From the NCBI GenBank assembly GCA_002104905.1, contig MCFE01000678.1, positions 1-47,036 of the forward strand: 47,036 nt of DNA. The letters are read 5' to 3'. A model generated the notes under the pieces. It saw only the letters and a list, made by a program, of their open reading frames with translations. It was not told the DNA's origin and made no database searches. The translations under genes were made by a program, and so were the position numbers. Shown here piece by piece: positions 9,657 to 21,164 of this stretch. This stretch comes from Basidiobolus meristosporus CBS 931.73 (taxonomy: Eukaryota > Basidiobolomycota > Basidiobolomycetes > Basidiobolales > Basidiobolaceae). Position 1 is the stretch's first letter; every line of letters begins with the position of its first letter.

Positions 9657-12369
9657 ATGTTCCTCATGGCAGTATCACAGGAGGATTTTGCTACCCCAGT
9701 ACCCCAGCAGGTCCAGACTCTCTTGAAGAAATACTCAGACGTGTTTTCAGATGAGCTTGTAAGCTTACCACCAGTCAGAGACATGGATCATGCCATTGAC
9801 ACAGGAGATAGCCCTCCAGTGAGCAAGACACCTTATAGAATGAGTCCATTAGAATTGGAGGAAATGAAGAGACAAATTGCTCAGCTATTGGAACAAGGAT
9901 ACAGCAGACCCAGCAAGTCACCTTGGGGGGCACCAGTGCTTTTTGTGAAAAAGAAGGATGGAACACCTAGGATGTACATTGACTACAGAGCCCTCAACTC
10001 AGTTACCATCAAGAATAAGTACCCCATACCTTGGATTGATGAGCGTTTGGACCAACTTAATGTAGCCACCATATTCAGCAAGATTGACCTCATGTCAGGA
10101 TATAACCAGATTAGGGTGAAACCAGAAGATATCCCTACAACAGCATTCAGGACCAGATATGGACATTACAAGTACTTAGTCATGAGTTTTGGCCTCACTG
10201 ATGCCCCTGCAACATTCATGACGCTGATGCAGACTGTCTTTCAGGAGTACTTAGGCAAGTTTGTGATACTCCTACTGGGATGTCATACTAATATACAGCA
10301 AGACAGAAGAGGATCATGTGGTGCACATTGAAAAGGTCTTGAAGAAGCTAAGAGAGAACAAGTTATATTGCAAGCTGGCCAAATGTGAATTCTTCAAGGA
10401 ACATGTTGAATACCTGGGACACATAGTGACTAGCACAGGAGTAACCTTAGACCCTAAGAAGGTTGAAGTTACTGAGAACCTGAAGCAGCCCCATAGCATA
10501 TCAGAGCTCAGATCATTCCTTGGAATGGTTTCCTATTATTGGAGATTTGTCAAGTCTTTTGCAAGTATTGCCGCCCCTTTAACTGATATCCTCTAGAAAG
10601 ACAATACCTACAAGTGGGACATAGCTTGTGAGACTGCCTTCCAGATGCTCAAGAATGAACTTGCTAAGCTGCCAAGCTTAAGAATACCAGACTTCAGAAA
10701 AGAGTTCACTCTGTGCACAGATGCTTCAGATTATGCAATTGGTGGAGTATTGAGCCAAGAACACAAGGGAAAGGACTACCCTGTTGCCTTTGAATCCAAG
10801 AAACTGAACTCAGCAGAACAAAACTATCCATTCCATGAGAAGGAGATGCTTGCCATAATACACTGCTTGAAGACATGGAGATGCTATATTGAAGGAGTCA
10901 AATGCACTCTGAAGAATGATCATGCCTCCCTCAAGTATATATTTACTCAGAAGGTACTCTCTAGAAGAATGACAAGATGGAGTGAATACATTCAGCAATT
11001 TGACCTGGAGATTTTCTACTGCCCTGGAAAAAACAACATGGTTGCTGATGCCTTATCAAGATTAGATCAAGTTGCACAACTCAACTTGGTGCATAAATCA
11101 GATTGGCCTAGCCTATTACCAAAGCACTTGGAGGACCAAGCCATTCCTAATGAGGTGGATGAAGATATCAAGAAGATAATCTGTGATGAAGCCTGCAAAT
11201 TTGTAGTACTGGATGAAACACTCTACTAAATTGTTGATGGAAGCCCTATTGCCTATTGCCCTTATGTTTTTTGCCTGGAATTAATACATAAGCTACACAA
11301 TGAGTATGGACATCTTGGAATTGAAGGAACCTATAGTCTTGTGAAAGCCAGAGCATGGTGGCCCAGAATGAAACAAGACATTGAGAAGCTAGTGAAAACA
11401 TGCCCAAATTGCCAAATTAACCAAAGCCAATCACAAAAAATTGCCAAACTCTTTCCCTTGGAGCCTGTAAGACCATTTGAAAGATGGGGAATTGACTTTG
11501 TTGGAAGACTGCCAACTACCAGGAAATGCAACCGTTGGATCCTAGTAGCAATTGACCATGCAACTAAATGTCCAATTGCTAAAGCTTTACCAATAGCTAG
11601 TGAGCAAGAAGTTGCAAGTTTCATTTACCATGAGATCCTGATGAAGTTTGGATGCACTGTGGAGATCTTTTCTGATAGAGGAGCAAACCTTATGGCAAAG
11701 ACAATAGAGGCTTACCTGAAAATGCAGCAGATCAGACACTTGAAAACCTTGGCATATCACCCCAGAACTAATGGAGTCACTGAGCAGTTTAATGCATCAT
11801 TTGGAAAAATGCTGACCAAGTATGCAAATGGAGTTGTCAGTAGATGGGATGAGTATATAGACCAAGTACTATTTTCATGCAGAGTCTGAGTACACAACAC
11901 CACCCAGCAATCACCATTTTACTTAGTGCATGAATGTGAACCAAGGATTCCAGGAGATCTCACACAACAAAAGCTTACAGACACCTTTGAAGATGAACTC
12001 AGTCAGCCAAGTAGACTCCAGCAACTGGAACAAAGACGTCAAGAGGCACAGACCAAAGTATCTCAAAGTGCAGAAAAGATGAAGCAGAGATTTGATAAGA
12101 CTATAGCACCAGAAGCATTGACAGTTGGGAACTTGGTACTGCTAAGAAACAACACTTGAAAGAGGTTTGAGCCACAATGGACTGGACCATTCAAGATCAT
12201 CAGAGAATGTCCATTTGCAACTTACCAACTGGTAGACAAACAAGGCAATATCCGGGAAGACTTAGTGCATAGGGACAGACTCAAGCTTGCAAGACTTGCA
12301 GATAATACTGAACTATCAAGAGATTGGTATCACAAGAAAAGATATTCAGGAGAACCCTCTGAGCTTTAG
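9657..12369 (+). pseudogene. E1 pol (RT, RNase H, integrase), broken and lacking protease
   Basis: The reverse transcriptase runs 9657-10310 ([51 protein letters not shown]). A one-base insertion near 10270 shifts the frame, and the catalytic YLDD box reads YWDV in the new frame. From 10273 a single frame runs to 12369 through RNase H (CTDASDYAIGGVLSQ; VADALSRLDQ), the integrase zinc region (HNEYGHLG...CPNCQ) and the integrase core. Core catalytic positions remain visible as the Asp in GIDFVG, SDRGAN and the Glu in NGVTEQ. The frame then reaches a C-terminal domain ending GEPSEL. Stops interrupt it at 10594 (TAG), 11227 (TAA), 11887 (TGA) and 12157 (TGA). No protease domain is present upstream. 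Confidence 0.9.
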
Positions 12370-12379
12370 TAGGGGAGAA

Positions 12380-12747
12380 TGTTATGATCTACCGCTTGAA
12401 TGTTTAAAATATATCAGTTTTTAGTCAAATCAATTAGTATATGTTTAGGTTATCAGTATATCAGTATTATCTATTAAATCAGTAGCATTAGTCAGCAAAT
12501 GAAGCAGCATATCCTTACCAGACAGAAATAGATATATTGAGTAGGATCTCATTGGATGATGATGATGCAATCAGATGAGTCATTAGCCACAACCTACATC
12601 AGGAAATACAATTAGTCAGCAATTGATCTGGCAAAATGTATATAAGGAGCTGCTGGAACCTCAATAAAAATCAGTTCAAGTTTTAATGAATACAATACCA
12701 GCTAAACTCCCTATTCCTCTACAACTCTTATACAAAGACTTGTAACA
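12380..12747 (+). repeat. E1 3' LTR
   Basis: TGTTATGATCTACC...CTTGTAACA, 368 bp, preceded by a polypurine tract AGGGGAGAA (12371-12379). Confidence 0.9.
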
Positions 12748-12799
12748 CAAAGCAGCATTGATTGTATCTCTGCTTCTTGTTGGTAACTACAAGACATGG

Positions 12800-13340
12800 T
12801 CTACTATTTGTCAAATGCCTTAACTAGCTAGAGCAGCTTTTTCTAATACTAACTTGTCTCTGACTTATGGTGACTTTCTTTCCTTTCCTTTTCTCATCCT
12901 CATCATTATGGCTGCTATGCCTGGGTGCTTCCTATATGATACAAAGAGCCATCCCTGATAAATGACATACTGGTGCATCTGTTTTTGGTAGCTTTTCCCT
13001 TACTGGCATTCTTTCTGCTAAGTGATACTTTGTTATTATTTGCTTACAGCATTTAGCCCTGCTTTTGATAGCACTTGAGGCAACCACCAGTTCTTGACCT
13101 GAGCTTTCTCTCATTTCTGCATTTATAATCACTTCCATTCATGAGGTATCTTCTCAGCATACTAATGGTAGCCATAAATACTTTTGCAGCTTTTATTATA
13201 CTATACTGCTCTTGGAGCAGGTTAATCTCATTATGCATAGCCTTTGGTACCTGATGGTCCCATGGTATGAAGGCCTACATCTGATTGCATGCAGACTTCT
13301 CACAGCCTGTCAGGGATTGATTCAGTATTGCTGCCAAATA
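12800..13340 (-). pseudogene. Unrecognised family U1, decayed copy b
   Basis: I do not recognise this family. Read on the minus strand it parallels the plus-strand copy at 18569-19420. The sequence IPWDHQVPKAMHNE matches MPWDHQELKAKQNA, ATISMLRRYLMN matches AIIGMLRKYLKN, and ERMPVREKLPKTDAPVCHLS matches VPIKDKQADTDSPAQYLS. DEKRKGKKVTISQRQ matches DKEKGKGKNVYQSLRQ. The order is conserved but the reading shifts between frames and includes stops. Only one unit of the basic internal repeat is present. It is probably a relic of a multicopy, possibly mobile, gene. Similarity was judged by eye only. Confidence 0.5.
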
Positions 13341-16300
13341 TTTTACACCCAAGGGATATACTTGACATTTCAAACACAATATTGTTATCCATACTCCAAC
13401 ACTGCAAGCAGCACATTCCACAGTGCAAATATTTAGTAGTCAGAATAAAATTGCAGTATTGACTGCAAGCTATTGGCCATTGGTCCAAATAGGGAATCAA
13501 TTAGAAGCAGAGAACAACTGAAATATTGGGGGTATGTTGCTGCAAAAGCAATTGCTTTGTTAGCTCTTCAAAATTTTCAAGGTGGTAATTGCAAAGCTGT
13601 AATTAGGGCAATTCAGGCTAAAAATGCATATTGAAATACCAGACATACTTAAACTGTTAAGTAGTATGCATAATGCTGAACATACAGAGTTGTATTTTAT
13701 TCTCACTCCACCTTGCTTGGTGCATCAAGTACATTAGACCACACTTCACCTCTTGGGAGTTTTTAGTGCAGCAGATGTACCAGGAGATAAGATGACAGGT
13801 TAGCTTGCAAGTACTGCAACATTCACAGTTTATCTAAGGAATCAACTTCAAGTATATTGTAGATGTTATGTGCAGATATACAATTGATAGCTGTGAATGG
13901 TAGGGAATATTGAGCAAGGATATACACGTGGATACACCTGTGCCCTGATCACTGAAAAAACATTCTGCTCCAACAAGTGGGTAATCACTCAAGAAAGGCA
14001 AGCTCAGATAGCATGGAACAAGCTACTAACTTGCATTAGGACAATGTAACTACTGAATGCCGGTACCTCTTCAGTATAAGACATAACCTACCCTGTATAA
14101 ACAAAAATTCACCCCAAAAAACTAAAGTGCACATATACATAGAACTAGATCTGAGCAGGGAGAAATGTAATGGTTACTTGATATCAGTTTGTGTATACCA
14201 AACAGTGTTGAGGTAATCAAGGCTAAAGCAGCAGTAACAACGCCTATGATAGCAAGATACATATGTATACAGATATAGAAGGCCTGTGGCAACTTAGTAA
14301 GTGCCACCACAAAAGCATCAAAAGTTGAGATGATAGTAGTGCATCACTTATAGTGTGTGAATACTTACTGTTTTTTGACTCAGATTAAAAAAATACAATG
14401 CTCTATACAGTAGGTTATTGTTATGGAAGGAAAGGTAGAGTTGGATGCACATGGCAGCTGATTTTTGTATGTTTGCCTATATCTCACTAAAAAGCTGCCA
14501 AGTCAAGGTGATATAGTGTGTCATTAGCAGCAAATGAGCATGTATGCAAATGTTAGTGAGTAGGAAGCAATATTGTTGTTTGATTAAAGTTGTAAATGGA
14601 ATCCCAGTGACAAGGGTGGATAAGCATATAATGAGGCACAGCCCTGCAGTAGAATATATAAAAAGCTCAATTCAATAGAAAACGCAATGCTCTTTGATAA
14701 ATAAAAATGGTAGCATTGTACAGGACTAGCTGTTTTCCATCATACTCACATGATAATGCCAATAGACATCTGCATAAATACCCCAACAGACATTATATTT
14801 TTTGCCACAGAAGGCAACTGCTTCTTGAATGCTTCTTTGATCTGCCCAAAGACACACAGTCCACATTAGCATCCCATAATGCCTTGCAAAGTTTGCAGAA
14901 TGCCTGTCACAACACTTTTAAGGCTCTTATTTATAGATCAGCAAAGACAGCAAAACACCATCACTGTCATATCATAGGATTGTTAAGAGGTCAAGAATGC
15001 CAAGCTGCTGGGATAAGTTCAGACTCAATGTAGGATTCTCATTTCTGAATTAGACAGGATTCACATTAGAGGAAGCAGCATAAGCCCAGGATTTCTATGT
15101 CTTAGTGCAATATTAAATATTTATTGGCAAATCAGATTAATTTCAGATACTCCATTGGACCAAATTAAGTCCAGGAATATAAGGTTACTTGTCAATCAAG
15201 CAGCCAATTTTCAAGTAGTGAAGCTTGGTTTATTGCTCCATATACACCAAGTATGATGGAATAGAGAACTTTTACAGCAGAAGCTGCAATCTTGGCATTC
15301 AGCTTATGCTTATGTTATGGCTCCTCAAAGTGCATCAAAAATGCTAGCAAATAAGCTGCAAGTGCACAAAGTTGAAATTGGTTATGTGCTTGTGACCAAT
15401 TACACATTACATTGTCTTCAAATATCATTTACAAATTTCAAAATATTTTGGGTCATGACTGATTTAAAAGGCCACCTCAATAAATACCGGCCCATCTCAG
15501 CAGCTCCTTGCATTAGCATTGTTTGATAAATATGGGAAATACTTATTGGAGCATATACAAAGTGCTTTATGCTCAAATTGAAAATCAGAATTGGTATATT
15601 TTTGAAGAGCAAAGGTATTGCTTTGAAAAACTCATCCCATTCAAATTCTTTCTAGTTTAACATTAATTCCATACTCTGGCCAAAAGCTTGCAGCTTGCCA
15701 GCTTTGCAGAATATATATACTGACTCTGGTATATCACACTGCCAAAACATAATAATGATAATATTGATGTTCAGGTAATAATAATATGTTTAACTTATAA
15801 CCAAGCTGCTTAGATAGAGTACATCTAACAGCAATACTATCTGTTATGTTTAAACTGCTGACTATCTTGCTGATGGCTTAGGCATACCCAATGTAAAGAA
15901 TAAGAAGTTTGTTGATAAACTGGCTGCTTTCTGAGAGCCCACTTGCTTGCATATGAGATTCTTCAAGCAATTAATTCAGGGAGCTTTCTATCTTGGTGCT
16001 TTTTGGGCCTAGATAAAAATGAGGCCACCATCAGAATATCAATTTGGTATTTCACTGCTGGCAGTTAATTAAAATCAATCATAGTTTGTTGCTAGCAGGA
16101 TTTGCTGTTAGAGTGCCTACTTACTCAGAGTTCATTAACCCTAAGAGAATAAATAAGAAAAAAATCAGCAGAATACTTTCATGATATCTGAAGAGTTTGC
16201 AATATCTCAAAAGTGACTGCACTCAATCTATCAGGTTCTTGGAGTGGGTTGATAAACAGAAATAATCTCTATGAGGAGACTAGGCAACAGGCATTCAGAC

Positions 16301-16529
16301 CAAAGTGGAAATTAACTGTCCACCACTTCAATACAAAATTACAATAGAGTATTCAAACAAGAAGTGCCAGCCAAGTACCAGCTGAAGATCAGGATAGCTT
16401 CAAGGTAATGTGTTGCTGGGTGCATTGTGATTGGCAATTTGTATTATGTACACAGTATGTTGTACATGGGAGTGATCATAGAAATCAGTAGCTCTACATT
16501 GTCATAGCCCCAATTGCTGATAGTGGCAG
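13341..16529. other. AT-rich stretch with no recognisable gene
   Basis: About 3.2 kb. Only short frames without family motifs are present. No LTR tips, tRNA or tandem array were seen. The longest frame, 14707-15033 (+), has no recognisable domain and no conserved context. Confidence 0.5.
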
Positions 16530-16700
16530 CAATATGTCACTTTTGGGCCAAAACATTACATCACTGATTGTTGAATGGATAGCGCAGCTCACTTGGCAGC
16601 ATAAAATATCCTGTCTCTCCATGGGGGTTGTCTTATTGCATATAGTAGTTTCTCCTGTCTCATAGAGTGTGCTTTGTATAATGAAATTGGTTTGTGTGTG
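16530..16700 (+). repeat. Dispersed repeat S, copy 1
   Basis: Diverged direct copy of 17190-17345 (shared CTCACTTGGC, CATAAA, GGGTGTTGTCT/GGGGTTGTCT and GCATATAG). It lies before repeat R copy 1. Function unknown. Confidence 0.5.
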
Positions 16701-16901
16701 TCAATAAGACTTCTTCTTCAGGGCTATCACTTTTCTCTCAACAGGCTCAAGGCTTTGCTGCTTGTGACAATGGAGTAGAGACAAAACCCAAGTATTCCTA
16801 GCAAGCTTTTGCCAGAAGTAATTCACACAGTAGATTCCCCACAAACATAACTTCAGAAGTTCCTCATATAAATTCTTCCAGGACTCATTTACCAACACAT
16901 A

Positions 16902-17176
16902 ATAATCCTAGCAATACAGGCCTAGTAAATACGGTAATTGAACTCTTTTGATCATAACTCCTCAAGTACTGCTTGAGATGTGCTTTAATTGAAACAAGTG
17001 TTGGCTACTGCATGTTCTGCATGATATAATATTCTTGGCTGGATTGCTTGTCAGGGTCTTGAGGTTGTGCTATCTGAACTTGGAATCTCTTGATATTTCA
17101 TTTGTGAACTACAATAGCACAAGCAAAATAAAGAAATCAACACCATATCAGTTTTGAAATATTGTAGTAATGGAAT
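16902..17176 (+). repeat. Dispersed repeat R, copy 1
   Basis: A stretch of about 275 bp repeated directly at 20484-20770. Shared blocks include AATTGAACTCTTTTG, CATAACTCCT, TGTTGGCTAC, GCAAAATAAAGAAAT and TATTGTAGTAATGGAATAC. The two copies bracket the U1 pseudogene at 18.1-19.4 kb. Confidence 0.65.
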
Positions 17177-17189
17177 ACTATTAGTGCAA

Positions 17190-17345
17190 TGTGCCACTTC
17201 TCTAGCCACCACATCACATCATTCACCAGTAGATGGATTACTGGGCTCACTTGGCTTCATAAAGTTTCCTTGGCATTTATTTCAATGGGTGTTGTCTCAC
17301 TGCATATAGGGATTTGACCAGGCTCATACATGGTACTGTTGTTAG
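17190..17345 (+). repeat. Dispersed repeat S, copy 2
   Basis: Directly follows repeat R copy 1 and matches 16530-16700 as described there. Confidence 0.5.
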
Positions 17346-18067
17346 GGGAGATAGGCTCAAATCCATCAGTGAACTATCTTTGTCAGAACTGTCACTCTGT
17401 GTGCCACATTCAGAAGGCTGAGGTGAGCCTAAAGACATCACAAACTCACCTGACTAAGTTTGCGCAATGTGACAAAGATGACCAGGTGCCAATATAGAAG
17501 TGTCAACTGGCTATCAAGATAATTTTGGTACAGTAGTGACTAATGAATGGTCAAATATGGCTTGGGTGGCAAAACACTGGCTGTGATTGCTGTAATACTT
17601 CCTATGCTGTCTGTGTGTTTCATGCCTGAGAGGCTTGCCATAATAGCTGCATGGTCTTTTTTCTCTTCTCTTATGGCATTGAGTCAAAGTAGTCTAATCC
17701 ATGGGGCAAACAGTTTGACCTTCAACAATGTAACACTATTTTATCACTTATTGGTCAATACTCATGTGAACTTAAGACAGTCTTTTATTTGAAACATTGC
17801 ACCCACATGAATATAAAATTCTATGATAACCCACCATTGTAAGCATTATAAATAAAGTTGTGGTACCACATACACATATATATGTAACTCTATTTCCCCT
17901 TTGGTTTGACTCAGTTCCATATATATGCCACCATAAAATAAAGCAAAGTTATTGGGTTCCCAACCAAACCCCACCACTGACAGCAACAGAAGAATGGTTG
18001 GGCAACAGATTGCTTTGAAATTCAGTGCAACAAATAGGGGTACATCCAAAAAAGCCCTGTTGACAGT

Positions 18068-19421
18068 GTGCCCACTGAAGGTAAAAATGTGAACTCCTCA
18101 GGCTCTCAGTCAAGTAAGCAATTGAGAACCTCTGCGGAGCCACAAGCTGACTGTTATGCTCAGGCAGTTGAGAATGTAGGAAATGCAGTGCTCTCTGCTG
18201 AAGACCAGCAAATGGGCATGATAATATCACCACCACCAATATTAGCAAGTATGTTGTCAGCTCATACTAAAGCATTGTTGTAGCAATTAGGTATAGTGGC
18301 TGATAGGATAGATGCAATGGCCCAGAGAAGTCAGGAAAAGTCCAGAAACCAGATGAGCAGATAATCTGTGTAGAGCAATCAATATCCCAGGTAGAGAAAG
18401 CAGTATCTTTGCTGCAAAGAAGGAACTCAAGTAGCCCAATGTCACAGCCAAAAACTGAGCCATTTCTCAATGGAACAGCAGAGGAACACTGTACAGTCTT
18501 TAAAGCACAACAACAGTGCCCAAACATAAAGCCCACAGAAAAACCTTTCACAGTGTGGGTGGGAGACAATGTTGCGTATAACAAAGCCTAGAAATCAAAA
18601 GACACTGATGATCCATAAAGCCATTGAGTGCAATAATGAAGAGTGGGCTAATATACAAAAGGCAGTCCAAAGTCTAGCACGCCATCACCCTAAGGCCAGC
18701 ATGCCATGGGACCATCAGGAGCTCAAGGCCAAGCAGAATGCACTTGACTTGTTCCATGAGCATTATCCTGAATTCAAACAGGCAAACCAATTTTAGGCCA
18801 TCATTGGTATGCTAAGAAAGTATCTTAAGAATAGCAAAAACTGTCAAAGGCAGAAGAATAAGGGTGCCATGGCTAAAAACCAGCAGCTTCCTCAAGAGCC
18901 TGTTATAAGCAGGGCTAGAAGCTCCAAACAAGCATCAAAAAGATGTCAGGTAGCTGGATGAGTGCCAATTAAGGACAAGCAGGCAGACACAGATTCACCA
19001 GCACAATATTTATCAAGGAAAAAGCGTAGTACCACTCAAGAAGCACCCAGTCAAAGTAGCAGCAAAGAAACAGGTAGTATTAAAAACCAGCTGCCTTTAC
19101 AGGAGCTGGTCACAACTACAGTTGAGAGCTCAAAACAAGCAGAAAAGAAATGTCAGGTTGCCAAGAGAGCAAGCAAGGGACAAGCTGGCTGAACCAGATG
19201 TGTCAGAGCAGAATTTATCTAGGAGAAAACGTAGTTCTTTACAAGAAGTACTCAGACAAAGTAGTAGTGAAAAGCCTGGCAGTGATAAAGAAAAAGGTAA
19301 AGGGAAAAATGTCTACCAAAGCCTGAGACAGGGAGGTATGCAAAAAAACTGCAATTCTTGCCAATTAATGGCACAAGCTTCAAACAGACAGAATCCTATC
19401 ATAGCCAAGAAGAATTACTAA
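18068..19421 (+). pseudogene. Unrecognised family U1, decayed copy a
   Basis: I do not recognise this gene. Coding-like sequence runs through several frames: 18068-18283, 18370-18591, then one frame from 18569 to 19192 interrupted by TAG (18794) and TGA (18959), then a shift near 19180 into 19122-19421. The centre reads MPWDHQELKAKQNALDLFHE and MLRKYLKNSKN. The C-terminal part is basic and Ser-rich with a tandem duplication of about 205 nt: SSKQASKRCQVAG...LSRKKRSTTQEA and SSKQAEKKCQVAK...LSRRKRSSLQEV. The RKKRS/RRKRS clusters look like nuclear-targeting signals. A second decayed copy lies at 12800-13340 on the minus strand, so it is a multicopy family, perhaps transposon-encoded. Confidence 0.5.
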
Positions 19422-19937
19422 CAAGAAAACAGCTGTTTTCACAAGTGTTGGAAGTGCAGCCAGTTGAGCTACACTCCAGCAGGGTAGATGAGTTTACTGA
19501 AAAAGGCAATTTGTCTACTGCAGCCTCTGCAGCCTCCACATCCGCCATTGTTAACAGAGTAGAGATCTGTTGTGTTGTATAATGATTAGTTTGGGGCTTA
19601 TTCTGCAATGTAGATGCTGATCAACAATATATAAAAACTTGCAGTATGCTAATACTGAAATAGTTTATTGGGAGTTTGATATACCAATAGAAGATATAAC
19701 TTTCACAAATATCCTCAATCTTAGGCTCAAAATATACTATAAACAGTGATTATCACTTCTACCGCAGTGTTCTGACCTTCTGTCAACTAATGAGCTTATT
19801 TACTTTTATAGTAACATTTCCTTATTTGAAAGTCACTTTCCTTTCTGCAAAGATATTTCCTAATATGGAGATTCTGAGCTCCCCTTTAACCTCAAGAGGT
19901 GTGCTGTAGAAGTTTCTAAAGGGCTCTTTAGACCTAA

Positions 19938-20102
19938 TGGGGTGTCTAAAGGGGTGTCTTTAGAGTAAAGAGGTTTCTTGTTGTGGTCTCCAAAGTGGAC
20001 TTACACTAAAGGAGTGCCTAAAAGGGCTTCTTTAGAGTAAAGGGGTTTCTTGAAGGGGTGTCTAAAGGGGTGTCTTCAGAGTAAAGGGGTTACTTGGAGG
20101 GG
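19938..20102 (+). repeat. Short imperfect tandem repeat
   Basis: Three degenerate units share the core GTCTTTAGAGTAAAGGGGTTTCTTG, preceded by GGGGTGTCTAAA. The cores fall near 19955-19980, 20028-20052 and 20072-20096. The surrounding 19.4-20.5 kb holds no gene I can recognise. Confidence 0.6.
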
Positions 20103-20483
20103 ACTCTTCCAACAGAAAAGTGGTAATTTTGTTGTAGAACTTAGATTGGATTCTTGTGAGCTTTGCAGTCTCTTTACTGATGCAGCACTAATTAGAGTTA
20201 GAATACTCAACAGTGCAAGTGATGCAGGGGAAGTCTTATTACCTTTAAACCTGTAATTGTAGAGTGGGGACTCTGGAAAGATAGGCTCCCCTTTATTATT
20301 CAGCTGGGGAAGTCATATATATGAAATTTCTGAAGGATCAAAGTTTTTGGGCAATTGCGCAAGCACTTCATGTGACACAAAGCTAAAATTTTGCAGTGTT
20401 GCAGATAGGACATAGGTGCAGCACCTGTGAAATATGACATGATTTGATTGGCTGGTTTGAAAATTACATGTCATCAAAGTCAT

Positions 20484-20770
20484 CATAGTAATCCTAGCTA
20501 TAGAGGCTTAGCATATATTATAATTGAACTCTTTTGCTCATAACTCCTTCAGTGCAGCTTCAAATGAGCTGTAATTTGAAACATGTGTTGGCTACCACGT
20601 GTTCTATATAACATAATATTCTTAGATGAATTGCTAGTCAGGGTCTGGAGTATCTGTATTTCAAAGTTGGAATTTCTTGATCTTTCACTTGTGTGTTACA
20701 ATAAAAAAAAGCAAAATAAAGAAATGAGTGCAATATTGTTTTTGCAATATTGTAGTAATGGAATACTTCC
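20484..20770 (+). repeat. Dispersed repeat R, copy 2
   Basis: Direct copy of 16902-17176, about 3.6 kb downstream, lying immediately before the U2 coding scrap. Confidence 0.65.
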
Positions 20771-20776
20771 CATTGC

Positions 20777-21065
20777 CACAGATCCCACTGACAGACAAGG
20801 CTACATTGTCAAGATCTTAAAAGACTATCACAATGCCTTCAGTGAAATTTTGAACATTAATAGGGACACCAAGAGGTTGCAGCACTTCTTCAAGAGCAGT
20901 GCTTAAGAAAACACGCTGGAATATTGCAAGGATTTATTGCAAAGACTGGAAGATGAGATGCTAGGCCTTGCAGTGCTGGCTGAAGACCAGGATGCGTGGC
21001 AACCAGTGAATGAACAGTGGCATAAAGCCATTGGATTCCTGCCAATGTTGTGGAACCAGCGTGTT
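20777..21065 (+). pseudogene. Unrecognised coding scrap U2
   Basis: One frame reads PIATDPTDRQGYIVKILKDY, then HNAFSEILNINRDTKRLQHF, a TAA at 20904, then ENTLEYCKDLLQRLEDEMLG and AVLAEDQDAWQPVNEQWHKA. Composition and regularity look like a real alpha-helical protein with one stop. No family is recognised. It starts right after repeat R copy 2 and ends before the E2 gag, which is on the other strand. Confidence 0.35.
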
Positions 21066-21164
21066 ACAACAGAAATACTTATTAAGTGGTGAATTTTAAT
21101 GGATTTACTTGTTGAGTGTGGGGTTGAGCTTAATGTTAGTGTAGGGTATAGGGGCTAGTATAGG

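Larger units (their letters stand above)
8413..12747 (+). mobile_element. Gypsy LTR retrotransposon E1, two LTRs, defective interior
   Basis: A Ty3/Gypsy-type element bounded by a 367-bp 5' LTR (8413-8779) and a 368-bp 3' LTR (12380-12747). Both start TGTTATGATCT and end CTTGTAACA (5-bp inverted tips TGTTA/TAACA). The order gag, RT, RNase H, integrase is the Gypsy order. At 4.3 kb it is short, because sequence is missing between gag and RT. The two LTRs differ at roughly 7% of positions by hand count. No target duplication is visible (acatg before, caaag after). Multiple stops and a frameshift make it non-autonomous. Confidence 0.9.

Noticed and set aside
14707-15033. 108-codon plus frame
   Set aside because: No recognisable motif and low-information composition. 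Probably chance.
17547-17792. Hydrophobic 81-codon plus frame that could look like a membrane protein
   Set aside because: No start context, no neighbours and no repeat evidence. Short and in AT-rich DNA.
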